From contig DATISY010000114.1 of NCBI GenBank assembly GCA_035468285.1, positions 1 to 64,000 on the forward strand: 64,000 nucleotides of DNA. The letters are read 5' to 3'. Position 1 is the stretch's first letter, and every line of letters starts with the position of its first letter. The translations under genes were made by a program, and so were the position numbers. Shown here piece after piece: positions 49,912-60,783 of this stretch. The notes below the pieces were generated by a model. It was not told where the DNA came from. It saw only the letters and a program-made list of their open reading frames with translations, and did no database searches. Source of the stretch: PALSA-555 sp035468285. Its GTDB lineage: Bacteria; Actinomycetota; Acidimicrobiia; IMCC26256; PALSA-555.

Positions 49912-50868
49912 TCACCCGCTGGCCCGCTCGTAGGCGTTCACGATCTCTTGCACGATGCGGTGGCGGACCACGTCACGGGCGTCGAGCTCGACGAAGGCGA
50001 GCCCGTCGATCCCGTCGAGGATCGTGCGGACAGCTTGGAGGCCGGAGCGGCCCTTCCCCTCGGGGAGGTCGATCTGGGTCACGTCGCCGGTCACGACGAC
50101 CTTGGAGCCGAACCCGAGTCGGGTCAGGAACATCTTCATCTGCTCCGGGGTCGTGTTCTGCGCTTCGTCGAGGATGATGAACGAATTGTTCAGCGTACGG
50201 CCCCGCATGAAAGCCAGCGGCGCGACCTCGATGGTGCCGCGGTCCATGAGCCGGGTCACAACTTCGGCGTCGAGCATGTCGTAGAGCGCGTCGTAGAGAG
50301 GGCGCAGGTAGGGGTCAACTTTGGCGAGGACGTCGCCGGGTAGGAACCCGAGCCGCTCGCCGGCTTCGACCGCGGGGCGGGTGAGGATGATCCGGTTGAT
50401 CGTCTTCGCCTGGAGGGCCTGCACCGCGAGCGCGACGGCGAGATAGCTCTTGCCGGTGCCGGCGGGACCGATCGCGAACGTGACCGTGTTGGCATTGACC
50501 GCGTCGACGTAGCGCTTCTGGCCGCTCGTCTTGGGGCGGACGGGTTTGCGGCCGCGTAGCACTTCGGTGCCGAGCACCTCGGTGGGCCGCTGGTCGGCTT
50601 TGAGCATCTCGATCGAGCGTCCGAGCCCGTCGAGGTCGAGGGCGTGCCCGCGCTCGAGGAGCAGGACCAGCTCTTCGAAGAGGCGCGCGACCCGGTCGGC
50701 GTCGTCGGGGTCACCGGTGATGGTGATCTCGTTGCCCCGGACGTGGATGGTGACGGGGAACGATTCCTCGACGAGCTTGAGGAGCTCATCGCGATGCCCG
50801 AGCAGGTTCACCATGAGGTGGTTCCCCGGGACGAGAACTCTGAGCTGCGTGGGCGACGGCGTGGACAC
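49912..50868 (-). CDS. phoH: PhoH-family ATPase
   Basis: The 318-residue protein has a KH-like N-terminal part (about 20-90), then a P-loop ATPase with Walker A IGPAGTGKSYLAVALAV, TRPAVEAGERLGFLPGD, and Walker B SFIILDEAQNTTPEQMKMFL. The family includes RNA helicase-like proteins of uncertain role, adjacent to ybeY in most bacteria. The GTG at 50868 was chosen by homology. Confidence 0.93.
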   Translation of the reverse strand: MSTPSPTQLRVLVPGNHLMVNLLGHRDELLKLVEESFPVTIHVRGNEITITGDPDDADRVARLFEELVLLLERGHALDLDGLGRSIEMLKADQRPTEVLGTEVLRGRKPVRPKTSGQKRYVDAVNANTVTFAIGPAGTGKSYLAVALAVQALQAKTINRIILTRPAVEAGERLGFLPGDVLAKVDPYLRPLYDALYDMLDAEVVTRLMDRGTIEVAPLAFMRGRTLNNSFIILDEAQNTTPEQMKMFLTRLGFGSKVVVTGDVTQIDLPEGKGRSGLQAVRTILDGIDGLAFVELDARDVVRHRIVQEIVNAYERASG

Positions 50869-50921
50869 CTCGCGTCGCAGCGTAGCGCCGGGGTTCACCA
50901 CCCGGCGCGTTTCCGTGCCGG

Positions 50922-51413
50922 TCAGGCCGAGACGCGCAAGCCCAGCTCGTCGAGGCGGGCGCCGAGGTTGTCGGGGGTGCGGCCCAAGACGGCGGCGAGG
51001 ACGCGGACGTCGTCGCGTCGGATGGTGAGCATCCGGCCGTTGAAGTCTTGGCGTTGCAGCTGGATGGTCGCCGCGTAGCGGGCCAGGACCTCGGCGTCGG
51101 GCTCCTCGAGCTGGTTGAGCCGGACCAGGTCGATGGTCAGGGCCCGGCTGTCGTCGCTGTCGCGCGTGAGGTCGATCTCGAGGTCCGTGCCCCGGGGCAG
51201 CAGCTGGTCCGGGGGGACGTCGTAGAGCTCGCCGAGGCGCAGGAGGCGGCTGACCGAGAGGGCGCGCTCCCCGCGCTCGTAGGCGCCGAGGACCGACGCC
51301 TTGAATTCCTGCCCTGAGCGGGCCTCGACGTCGTGCAGGGACAAGCCTTGCTGGCGGCGGATGGCCCGGAGCCGATCGCCGATCTGTGCACTGGCCTGAG
51401 TGTCCAGGCTCAC
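50922..51413 (-). CDS. bldD: BldD-like transcription regulator with c-di-GMP-binding motif
   Basis: The 163-residue protein has an HTH domain (about 10-75) with RLRAIRRQQGLSLHDVEARS and YERGERALSVSRLLRLGELY, very close in pattern to Streptomyces BldD. The C-terminal domain contains RQD-FNGRMLTI-RRDD. In BldD the c-di-GMP motif is RGD-x8-RQDD, so the arginines and aspartates keep register. A GGGGAG site 6 nt before the GTG at 51413 fixes the start. A BldD-box core lies 62 bp upstream, suggesting autoregulation. The residue match is seen directly; ligand binding is inference. Confidence 0.85.
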   Translation of the reverse strand: MSLDTQASAQIGDRLRAIRRQQGLSLHDVEARSGQEFKASVLGAYERGERALSVSRLLRLGELYDVPPDQLLPRGTDLEIDLTRDSDDSRALTIDLVRLNQLEEPDAEVLARYAATIQLQRQDFNGRMLTIRRDDVRVLAAVLGRTPDNLGARLDELGLRVSA

Positions 51414-51474
51414 GAAACGCTCCCCATTTTGCCCCATAGCTGCCCAACGTCGTCCCGGCATCCCTCCGGGGAAC

Positions 51475-51483
51475 ACTCAGCGT
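51475..51483. promoter_or_regulatory. BldD-box core upstream of the bldD-like gene
   Basis: ACTCAGCGT matches the ACnCWGnGT core of the BldD operator on both strands. The flanking T and A positions of the full consensus do not match. It lies 62 bp upstream of the GTG, close to where the promoter must be. Confidence 0.4.
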
Positions 51484-51516
51484 ACCAAACCCCGGGGCCG
51501 GCGTCACGCTGGGTGG

Positions 51517-52293
51517 TCAAGCCCCGCCTGGGCTGTGAGGATTCCTTGTGGTCGGGGGTGGGTCGGGGCGGCGGCGCCCCGCGAGGGCGGCGGCAGCGGC
51601 GAGCGCGGCGGTCTCGGCGCGCAGCACGTGAGGACCGACCGCGAGGCGTGGCGGGGCCCCGAGCTGGGTGTGCTCCTCGGGGGTCAGACCGCCTTCGGGG
51701 CCGATCACGACCAGCCAGCCGGTCGGCGGCGGGGCCGGGAGCTCGGGGGCGGGGAGTCCGGCCCGGTCGGCGACGACGAGGCCCGGGGTGCCGGTGAGGT
51801 CGGTGAGGGCGACGGGCCCCTCGACGGTGAGGAGGCGGGCCCGGCGGCACTGCCCGGCGGCCTCGCGGGCGACCCGGCGGAGCCGGTCCCGTGCCCGGTC
51901 GGCGCGGGTGGCGTCCCAGCGGAGCACGGAGCGGGCCGCGGCGACGAGGACGACGGCGTCGACGCCGAGCTCGGCGGCGTGGCGGACGACGGCGTCGGGA
52001 TGGTCTCCTTTGGTGAGCGCGCAGGCCAGCCGCACCGGGGGCACCAGGGTCGGTTCGGTGAGCGGGTCGCCGGTCGCCTCGAGGTGCAACGCGCCGGGTT
52101 CGGTCGCGGCGATGGTGTACGCCCGCCAGTGGCCGGCACCGTCGGCCGCGGTGACGTGCTCGCCGGGCCGGAGGCGTCGGACGCGCTGGAGGTGGTGGCC
52201 GTCGGTGTCGCCGACGTGCAGCGCGTCGTCGAGTCGGTCGACGAGGACGTGGGCGACGGCGTCGGTGCCCGCGCACCAGGCGACGCGGGTCAC
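51517..52293 (-). CDS. rsmE: 16S rRNA (uracil-1498-N3)-methyltransferase
   Basis: The 258-residue SPOUT enzyme has an N-terminal PUA-like part (HHLQRVRRLRPGEHVTAADG), then LACALTKGDHPDAVVRHAAE and the SAM knot with LVVIGPEGGLTPEEHTQLGA and RAETAALAAAAAL. It methylates U1498 of 16S rRNA. It follows dnaJ by 6 bp, a conserved neighbour pair. Confidence 0.94.
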   Translation of the reverse strand: MTRVAWCAGTDAVAHVLVDRLDDALHVGDTDGHHLQRVRRLRPGEHVTAADGAGHWRAYTIAATEPGALHLEATGDPLTEPTLVPPVRLACALTKGDHPDAVVRHAAELGVDAVVLVAAARSVLRWDATRADRARDRLRRVAREAAGQCRRARLLTVEGPVALTDLTGTPGLVVADRAGLPAPELPAPPPTGWLVVIGPEGGLTPEEHTQLGAPPRLAVGPHVLRAETAALAAAAALAGRRRPDPPPTTRNPHSPGGA

Positions 52294-52299
52294 GGGCGG

Positions 52300-53403
52300 T
52301 TACTGGAACGCGGAGCGCAGCTTGGAGAAGACGCCTTTGTCGGGCGGTGCGATCTCCTCGCCTCGCAGCTCCGCGAGGCGGCTCAGCAGCTCGGCTTCTT
52401 CCTCGGAGAGCCGGGTGGGGACGTCGACGTCGACGCGCACGAGGAGGTCACCGCGTCCGCGGCCGCGCAGCGAGGGGATCCCGACGTGCTTGACGCGGAA
52501 GAGCTGACCGGGCTGGGTGCCGGGTGGGACGAGGACCTCGTGCTCGGCGTCGAGACCGGCGATGGTGAGGCGGGCACCGAGCGCGGCTTGGGCGACGGAC
52601 ACCGACCGGACGTGGAGGAGGTCGTCGCCGTGCCGTTCGAAGTCGGGGTGGGCCGCGACGCGGACGGTGACGTACAGGTCTCCGGGGATGCCGCCGCGGG
52701 GCGCGGCGGGTCCGCGGCCGGAGAGGCGGAGCCGTTGCCCGTCGTCGACGCCGGCGGGGACTTCGACGTCGATGCTGCGGCGGGACTGGATCCGCCCGTC
52801 ACCGCGACAGTCCTTGCACTGGGTGAGGATGCGCCGGCCGGTGCCCTCACACACCGCGCACGGCGCGGCGGTGACGATCTGGCCGAGGATGGAACGGCGG
52901 ACCTGGCGGACCTCGCCCTGGCCGCCGCACACGTCGCAGCGGGTGGGGTGGGTGCCGGGCTCGCAACCCGACCCGTCGCAGCGGGGGCAGCTGACTGGCA
53001 ACGACGCGTCGATGGTTTCGGTCTTGCCGAACATCGCGTCGGCGAGGGTGAGCTGGACGACGACCTCGGCGTCGGCGCCGTGCGTGGGTCCGGCCGGGCC
53101 GCGTCGGGCGCCGAAGGGGTCGCCGGCGAAGAACGCGTCGAAGAGGTCACCGAACCCGAACGTCTCGCCGCCCCCGGGGCGGCTCCCGCCGGCGTCGCCG
53201 AACATGTCGTAGCGGCGGCGCCGTTCGGGGTCGCGCAGCGTCTCGTAGGCGACGCTGATCTCTTTGAAGCGCTCCTCGGCGTCGGGTGTGTCGGGTCGCG
53301 AGTCGGGGTGGTAGCGGCGGGCGAGGTCGCGGTAGGCGCGTTTGATGTCGTCGTCGGTGGCGGAGCGGTCGATGCCGAGGACGTCGTAGCAGTCGCGGGT
53401 CAT
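52300..53403 (-). CDS. dnaJ: Chaperone protein DnaJ
   Basis: The 367-residue type I Hsp40 starts with a J-domain bearing HPD (DLARRYHPDSRPD), a short Gly/Phe region (about 70-105) and four CxxCxGxG zinc repeats (CPRCDGSG, CDVCGGQG, CAVCEGTG, CKDCRGDG), then the C-terminal peptide-binding domains. It stimulates DnaK. The ATG overlaps the hrcA stop (ATGA), so both are under the CIRCE element. Confidence 0.97.
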   Translation of the reverse strand: MTRDCYDVLGIDRSATDDDIKRAYRDLARRYHPDSRPDTPDAEERFKEISVAYETLRDPERRRRYDMFGDAGGSRPGGGETFGFGDLFDAFFAGDPFGARRGPAGPTHGADAEVVVQLTLADAMFGKTETIDASLPVSCPRCDGSGCEPGTHPTRCDVCGGQGEVRQVRRSILGQIVTAAPCAVCEGTGRRILTQCKDCRGDGRIQSRRSIDVEVPAGVDDGQRLRLSGRGPAAPRGGIPGDLYVTVRVAAHPDFERHGDDLLHVRSVSVAQAALGARLTIAGLDAEHEVLVPPGTQPGQLFRVKHVGIPSLRGRGRGDLLVRVDVDVPTRLSEEEAELLSRLAELRGEEIAPPDKGVFSKLRSAFQ

Positions 53404-54428
53404 GAGAGGTGCCGGCCGAGCTGCTCGGAGACGGCGGTGACCGCGGCGAGGGCGTGCCGGTAGTCCATGCGGGTCGGGCCGAGGACGCCGACGATGCCGG
53501 CGGGGCGTCGGTCGAGCATGAAGGGGGCGAGGACGATGGCGCAGTCGCGGAGCTCGTCGACCCGGTTCTCGGAGCCGATGCTGACGGTGAGGCCTGCGTC
53601 GAGGAGCTCGCGGACGAGGGACACGACGAGGACCTGGTGCTCGAGGACCTCGAGGAGCCGCGCGGCGCGCTCCCCCGTCTCGAACGCCTCTTGCTCGGCG
53701 GCGAGGCGGCTGGCGCCACCGATGTAGAGCGGCTCGGGGTGGTCATGGCCGGCGTGGTCGACGAGGGCGTCGTGGGCGAGCGCGACAACGGCGTCCGTCT
53801 CGGGATGGCCGGTGTGCGGTGCGTCGGGCAGCGTGGACCAGGCGTGGTCGCGGAGCTGGCGGTCGAGGGCCGCGCCGGCGTCGTGGACGTGGAGGTCGTC
53901 GGTGTCGTCGGGGAGCGCGACGACGCTCTTGTGCACCGCGCCGGAGGAGAGGACGACGACGAGCAGCGCCACGTTGAGCTGGAGCGGGACGAGCTGGACG
54001 CTGCGGACGCGGGCCTGGTCGGGCTCGGGACCCATCACCAGCGCGGCGTGGCGGCTGACGCGCGACAGCAGCTGGCTGGTCTCGGTGAGGAGCTCTTCGA
54101 GGGCCTGGTGCGCGGAGGAGAAGAAGTCGACGACGGCCCGTCGTTGCCCCGCGGGTAGGCCGCCTTGGCGGGTGAAATGGTCGACGAAGTAGCGGTAGCC
54201 GCGGTCGGTGGGGATCCGGCCCGCCGAGGTGTGGGGCTGCACCAGGTAGCCGTCGCGCTCCAGGATCGTCATCTCGTTGCGGACGGTCGCGCTCGACACC
54301 TGCAGCTGGGGGGCGCGGGCGATGATCTGGGAGCCGACGGGCTGGGCCGTCTCGACGTACTCCTCGACGACGGCCTTGAGGATGGCGGCTTTGCGTTCGT
54401 CGAGCTCGGCCTGGTCAGGGTGGTCCAT
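53400..54428 (-). CDS. hrcA: Heat-inducible transcription repressor HrcA
   Basis: The 342-residue repressor has a winged-helix N-terminus (ERKAAILKAVVEEYVETAQP, then SSATVRNEMTILERDGYLVQ and PHTSAGRIPTDRGYRYFVDH) and the regulatory C-terminal domain ending LGPTRMDYRHALAAVTAVSE. It binds CIRCE and represses its own operon with dnaJ. I chose the ATG at 54428; the operator lies 39-65 bp upstream. Confidence 0.96.
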   Translation of the reverse strand: MDHPDQAELDERKAAILKAVVEEYVETAQPVGSQIIARAPQLQVSSATVRNEMTILERDGYLVQPHTSAGRIPTDRGYRYFVDHFTRQGGLPAGQRRAVVDFFSSAHQALEELLTETSQLLSRVSRHAALVMGPEPDQARVRSVQLVPLQLNVALLVVVLSSGAVHKSVVALPDDTDDLHVHDAGAALDRQLRDHAWSTLPDAPHTGHPETDAVVALAHDALVDHAGHDHPEPLYIGGASRLAAEQEAFETGERAARLLEVLEHQVLVVSLVRELLDAGLTVSIGSENRVDELRDCAIVLAPFMLDRRPAGIVGVLGPTRMDYRHALAAVTAVSEQLGRHLS

Positions 54429-54466
54429 GGGCTGCGATCGCTGGGCGCCGGAGCGTCGGAATGGGG

Positions 54467-54493
54467 CTGGCACTCAATCCTACCGAGTGCCAA
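54467..54493. promoter_or_regulatory. CIRCE operator of hrcA-dnaJ, overlapping the hemW stop codon
   Basis: CTGGCACTC-N9-GAGTGCCAA is a near-perfect CIRCE (consensus TTAGCACTC-N9-GAGTGCTAA). The nine-base arms pair in eight positions. The TAG of hemW (54480-54482) falls in the N9 spacer, so the last hemW codons are part of the operator. Confidence 0.9.
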
Positions 54494-55658
54494 TCGGGAT
54501 GCGGGGAGGGGTGGGGGCGGCGGCCAGGAGGCGGACGGTCACGGCGCTGGCGAGGAGCCGACCCCGGCGCGTCAGGGTGACCCGTCCCCCCGCCTGGCCC
54601 GACCCTCGGCCCCCGACCGGCGCGGGGGTCGGGGCGGGGCGGGCGCGGGTGAGGAGACCCGCGGCGATGAGGTCGTCGACCTCGGCGCCGGTGCCGGGCG
54701 GCGGGACGGCGCCCCCGCGGGTGCGCAGCGCGAGGGCGAACGCCTCCTCGGCCCGGGTGGCCGCGTCGAGGCGCTCCCCGCCCGTCTCGGGGGTGACACC
54801 GGCCCGGATCCGTTCGATGTAGCGCTCGGGGGTGCGGACGTTCCACGTCCGGTGCCCGGACTGGTGGCCATGGGCGGCGCAACCGATCGGGACGTAGTCG
54901 CCCTGGTCCCAATAGAGAAGGTGGTGGCGGCACTCGTGGCCGGGGCGGGACCAGTTCGAGATTTCGTACCAGTCGAGGCCGGCGGCGGTGAGGACGTCGT
55001 CGGTGCGTTCGTATTTGGCGGCTTGGTCGTCGTCGTCGGGGGCGGGGACGCTCCCCGCGGCGACGCGCTGGCCGAGGGTTGTGGCCGGCTCGATGGTGAG
55101 GGCGTAGGCGCTCACGTGGGGCGGGTCGAGGGCCAGCGTGGCGTCGAGCGTGGCGCGCCAGTCGTCGGGTGACTCCCCCACCGCCCCGTAGATGAGGTCG
55201 AGATTGAAGGTCTCGAAGCCGTGGTCGCGGGCGGCGTCGACGGCGCGGGTGACCGCGGGGACGTCGTGGCGGCGTCCCAGCGCGGCGAGGACGTGGGGCC
55301 GGAACGACTGCACCCCGAAGGAGCAGCGGTTCACCCCCGCAGCGCGGTACCGGGCGAGCTTGGCGGCGTCGATGGACTCGGGGTTGCACTCCACCGTGAC
55401 CTCGGCGTCGGCGACGGTCGGGATCTCGTCGAGGATGCGGGCCAGCGTCCCTGCGGGGAGCAGCGACGGGGTGCCGCCCCCGACGAAGACGCTCGTCGCG
55501 GCGTCCAACGTGCCGTCCCGGACCCGGTTGCGGACGTCGGTCTCGCAGGCGTCGACGTAGTCGTCGATCAGCGCGGAGCGGTCGGTCCACGTCGCGAAGT
55601 CGCAGTAGTCGCACTTCGAGGCGCAGAACGGGATGTGCACGTACACGCCGAGCGCCAC
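54480..55658 (-). CDS. hemW: Radical SAM protein HemW (coproporphyrinogen III oxidase-like)
   Basis: The 392-residue protein has VYVHIPFCASKCDYCDFATW with the CxxxCxxC cluster site, GGGTPSLLPAGTL and YEISNWSRPGHECRHHLLYW. HemW is a heme chaperone; true HemN adds features not seen here. The last 40 residues include a Pro/Gly-rich insertion. The GTG start was chosen by homology. Its end carries the CIRCE of the next operon. Confidence 0.93.
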   Translation of the reverse strand: MALGVYVHIPFCASKCDYCDFATWTDRSALIDDYVDACETDVRNRVRDGTLDAATSVFVGGGTPSLLPAGTLARILDEIPTVADAEVTVECNPESIDAAKLARYRAAGVNRCSFGVQSFRPHVLAALGRRHDVPAVTRAVDAARDHGFETFNLDLIYGAVGESPDDWRATLDATLALDPPHVSAYALTIEPATTLGQRVAAGSVPAPDDDDQAAKYERTDDVLTAAGLDWYEISNWSRPGHECRHHLLYWDQGDYVPIGCAAHGHQSGHRTWNVRTPERYIERIRAGVTPETGGERLDAATRAEEAFALALRTRGGAVPPPGTGAEVDDLIAAGLLTRARPAPTPAPVGGRGSGQAGGRVTLTRRGRLLASAVTVRLLAAAPTPPRIPIGTR

Positions 55659-55723
55659 ACCCCATCCTCGCGCCCGGGCCCGGGGACCCCGCGCGCCCGG
55701 CCGAGGGGCGCGAGGCTGGCCCG

Positions 55724-56860
55724 ATGGACGCGGATCCGGACGACGCTCGGACGGGGGTGCGGGCGTTCCTCGCCGCCGAGGCCCCCGGCGGGCGATACGC
55801 GGCGGATTTCGTGCGGCGCCTCGCGGCCGCGGGGTACGCCGCGCCGCACTGGCCGGCCCCGTGGGGGCGGGCGGCGAGCCCGGCGGAGCAGCTGGCCATC
55901 GACGAGGAGCTGCGCGCCGCGCTCGCGCCGCGGCCGGTGAACCCGATCGGGATCGGGTGGGCCGGCCCGACGCTCCTCGTCGCGGGCAGCGACGCCCAGC
56001 AGCGGCGCTGGCTGCCGGGGATCCTCGACGGGTCGGAGCTGTGGTGTCAGCTGTTCAGCGAACCTGAGGCCGGGAGCGACCTCGCGTCGTTGACGACGCG
56101 CGCCGTGCGCGACGGGGACGAGTACGTCGTGGACGGCCACAAGGTGTGGACCACGATCGCCCATCTGGCGCGCTGGGGGATCTTGCTCGCCCGCACCGAC
56201 CCGGACCGGCCCCGCCGCCAGGGGATCTCGTACTTCGTGCTGGACATGCACGCGCCCGGGGTCACGGTGCGGCCCATCCGCCAGATGACCGGGGCGAGCG
56301 ACTTCAACGAGGTGATCCTCGAGGGGGTCCGGGTCCCCGTCGACCACCGCGTCGGTGACGAGGGCGACGGCTGGGGGCTGGCCCGGGTGACGCTCGGCAA
56401 CGAACGGGTCTCGCTGTCGAGCGAAGGGGCGCTGTGGGGGCTGGGACCCACCATGCATGACGTCGTCGGGCTGGTCCGGGCGCACGGGGGGACCCGCGAC
56501 GCGGTGCGTCGCCAGCGGCTCGCCGCGCACCTCACCGAGGCCGAGGTGCTGCGCCTGATCCGGTTGCGGACGGTCGCGGCCCGGGTACGTGGCTTGGAGC
56601 CCGGCCCCGAGGCGTCGGTGCGCAAGACCCTCGCCGATCGGCACGGTCAGCACGTCCTGGGTGACGCCATCGACCTCGCGGGCGCGTCCGGGATGCTGCG
56701 CGACGCGGGGCCGTACGGGGAACCGGGCGACACGTGGGCGACCGGGTTCCTGTTCTCACCGGCGTTGACGGTCGGGGGTGGGACGAGCGAGGTCCAGCGG
56801 GGGATCATCGCCGAGCGGATCCTCGGCCTGCCCCGCGACGTCGACACGCCCGAGCCCTGA
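55724..56860 (+). CDS. Acyl-CoA dehydrogenase
   Basis: The 378-residue flavoprotein has the FAD/substrate region WCQLFSEPEAGSDLASLTTR, GHKVWTTIAHLARWGILLAR and the C-terminal GGGTSEVQRGIIAERILGLP. The pattern resembles the FadE branch acting on branched or steroid-derived acyl-CoAs more than the medium-chain enzymes; substrate is unknown. It lies alone on the plus strand, divergent from hemW. Confidence 0.9.
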   Translation: MDADPDDARTGVRAFLAAEAPGGRYAADFVRRLAAAGYAAPHWPAPWGRAASPAEQLAIDEELRAALAPRPVNPIGIGWAGPTLLVAGSDAQQRRWLPGILDGSELWCQLFSEPEAGSDLASLTTRAVRDGDEYVVDGHKVWTTIAHLARWGILLARTDPDRPRRQGISYFVLDMHAPGVTVRPIRQMTGASDFNEVILEGVRVPVDHRVGDEGDGWGLARVTLGNERVSLSSEGALWGLGPTMHDVVGLVRAHGGTRDAVRRQRLAAHLTEAEVLRLIRLRTVAARVRGLEPGPEASVRKTLADRHGQHVLGDAIDLAGASGMLRDAGPYGEPGDTWATGFLFSPALTVGGGTSEVQRGIIAERILGLPRDVDTPEP

Positions 56861-56892
56861 CCGGGTCGCGGGTGCCGTCGACCGCGGGCGGC

Positions 56893-57249
56893 TCAGGTGA
56901 GCGCGGCGCGGATCCCCTCGACAATCGACGCCACCCACCGCTCGTACTTGCCGCGCATCCCGGTCTTGAGGCCGAACCCGACCGCGTCCTGAGCGGTCAC
57001 CTCGACCCGCGACCCACCGGTGCCGGCGTCGATGGTGACGATGGTGCGGGTCGGGAGTGACGACGCGGCGATGAACGCCCCGCCGAGGAGTCGCATCTTC
57101 GCTTGGGATCCGCTGAGGACCTCGAGCCGGTCGACGGTGTCGACCACGACGCGGTGCGCGTACGGGTGGAACCAGGTGAGCACGCCCTCACGGACGTGCG
57201 CGGGGGTGCCGGACACGTCGAAGGTCTCCGCGTGCTGCAGGGGTGCCAT
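56893..57249 (-). CDS. Small SRPBCC/START-like protein
   Basis: The 118-residue protein starts LQHAETFDVSGTPAHVREGV and ends with a long helix KYERWVASIVEGIRAALT, the helix-grip outline of polyketide-cyclase/SRPBCC proteins, which bind a hydrophobic ligand. It is shorter than most members. The assignment rests on fold pattern and is moderate. It lies 45 bp upstream of the lepA stop on the same strand and converges with the acyl-CoA dehydrogenase gene. Confidence 0.6.
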   Translation of the reverse strand: MAPLQHAETFDVSGTPAHVREGVLTWFHPYAHRVVVDTVDRLEVLSGSQAKMRLLGGAFIAASSLPTRTIVTIDAGTGGSRVEVTAQDAVGFGLKTGMRGKYERWVASIVEGIRAALT

Positions 57250-57294
57250 CGCCGGAGCCTACGGCGGGCCGCCCGCTCACCCCTCCTCGGGGGC

Positions 57295-59076
<1,782 letters not shown>

Positions 59077-59163
59077 GCGGGACTCCGAGGAGGGTTCGGG
59101 CCGCGCGCGCTAACGCGGGGAGCAGGTCGGGCGGAAACCCGCGTTTGAAGCGTAGCGACGGGC

Positions 59164-60678
59164 GTGGCCGACGACGCGCCGGCGACCCCGGGTCGGCGCC
59201 GGTCGGGACGGGCGCCGGGGTTATCGTCCGGGTTGGTGGGCGGCGAGCCGGCTCGGGCGGTGACGGTCCCGGAGGGCGCGGGACCGGGCGGGGGCCGCCC
59301 GGTGCGCCGGTACCTGCTCCTCGCGGTGACGGTGGTGTCGGGGTCGCTGCTCGTCGGGCTGTGGCGCCACTCCCCCGTCTCGGTGCTGCTCGTCGCGGTG
59401 TCGACCGGGGGCGCCGCCGCGATCGCGGTGCTGGAGCGGCGCGCACCCCGCCTCGGGGTGCGGCCCATCGTCGCCGCGATCGGCCTGCTGTTCGTGGTCG
59501 CGGTCAGTGTGGCGCCCCGCACCTCGAACGACCTGTGGTCGTACACGATCTACGGGCGGATGGTGAGCGTCTACGGGGACAGCCCCTACGACAAGCTTCC
59601 CGTCGACTTCCGGTCCGACCCGTTCTTCGCCCGGGTCAGCCCCCGATGGCAGCACCGCGGGTCGGTGTACGGGCCAGCGTTCGTCGGGTTCGCCGCCGCC
59701 GGCACCGCGCTCGCCGGCGATTCGGTGCTCGCGACACGGCTGTTCTTCCAGGTGACCGCGGCGGGCGCCGCCGCGCTGGCGCTGTGGCTCGTCTGGCGCC
59801 GCACCCGCAGCCCCGCCGCGCTCGCCTGGCTGGGCCTGCACCCGCTGCTGGGCCCGGTGATCGTCAACGGGGGTCACAACGACATCGCGATCGGGCTCGC
59901 CATCCTCGTCGCCGCGCTGCTCGTGCGGCGACGACAGGGGTGGCTGGCCGGGGCCGTCATCGGCCTCGGCGCGCTGATCAAGCTCACCACGCTGCTCGCC
60001 CTCGTCGGCGTGGTGCTGTGGGGGTGGCGCCGACGCGAGCGGCGCGTGGCGGTGACCGCCAGCCTGGCCGCAGGGGCGGTGCTCGTCCTCGGGTACCTGC
60101 CGTTCCTCGGGGGCGCGTCGCGGGTCCTGACCGGGGCGGACAAGACGCTGACGCCGTCGTCGCCGTTCAACCCGCTCGGCGCGGCGCTGCTCGGTCACGA
60201 CGCGTGGCGTGACGTCGCGCAGCCGCTCGCCCCGAACGACACGCTCATCGCGCTGTTCTACGTGTCGTTGGCGCTCGTCGTCGTCCTCGCGCTCACGATC
60301 GGGTGGCGTGCCGCCCGGGCCCGCGGCCCCGAAGCCGCCATCGGGGCCACGACCGGCTCGTACGCGGTCGGCGCCGAGTACGCGTTCCCCTGGTACGCGG
60401 GGTGGGCCCTGCCGGTCCTCGCCGACCGGGAGCCGACGCCGTTGGCATGGGTGGTGTGGGTCCAGGCGGCGGTGATGCTCGCCGCGCTGAAGCTGCCGAT
60501 CCATCCGAGCACGACGGTGCTCGACACCACGCTGCGGGGGACGATCACCTACGCCGCGCCGCTGGTGGTGCTCGTCGCGTTCGTCGCCGCCGGGCTCCGC
60601 GGCACCCGGCAGGGCTGGACCAACCCGCCAGACGCGCCGGTCGGGGCGGCACCCGGCGGGGCGGCCCCGTCCCGCTGA
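59164..60678 (+). CDS. GT-C-type membrane glycosyltransferase (mannosyltransferase-like)
   Basis: The 504-residue protein has about eleven to twelve membrane segments. After the first helices comes APRTSNDLWSYTIYGRMVSV with the acidic residue expected in the first outer loop of GT-C enzymes, then HPLLGPVIVNGGHNDIAIGL. The text resembles actinobacterial alpha-1,6-mannosyltransferases (MptA/MptB type) that use polyprenol-phosphate sugars. Donor and acceptor are unknown. The first 40 residues look non-conserved, so a later start is possible. Confidence 0.75.
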   Translation: MADDAPATPGRRRSGRAPGLSSGLVGGEPARAVTVPEGAGPGGGRPVRRYLLLAVTVVSGSLLVGLWRHSPVSVLLVAVSTGGAAAIAVLERRAPRLGVRPIVAAIGLLFVVAVSVAPRTSNDLWSYTIYGRMVSVYGDSPYDKLPVDFRSDPFFARVSPRWQHRGSVYGPAFVGFAAAGTALAGDSVLATRLFFQVTAAGAAALALWLVWRRTRSPAALAWLGLHPLLGPVIVNGGHNDIAIGLAILVAALLVRRRQGWLAGAVIGLGALIKLTTLLALVGVVLWGWRRRERRVAVTASLAAGAVLVLGYLPFLGGASRVLTGADKTLTPSSPFNPLGAALLGHDAWRDVAQPLAPNDTLIALFYVSLALVVVLALTIGWRAARARGPEAAIGATTGSYAVGAEYAFPWYAGWALPVLADREPTPLAWVVWVQAAVMLAALKLPIHPSTTVLDTTLRGTITYAAPLVVLVAFVAAGLRGTRQGWTNPPDAPVGAAPGGAAPSR

Positions 60679-60736
60679 GCCTCCGGACGCGTCGGCTCGG
60701 GCGGACGGCCGGAGGAGGCCACGGAGCGGCGACTGC

Positions 60737-60742
60737 TACTCT
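60737..60742 (+). promoter_or_regulatory. Putative -10 box of rpsT
   Basis: TACTCT lies 41 nt before the GTG of rpsT, leaving a leader of about 35 nt with a GGATCGGA stretch that may serve as ribosome binding site. Confidence 0.35.
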
Positions 60743-60783
60743 GCGTGGGTCCCCAGTGACTTTGGATCGGAACTCGACGCGCC

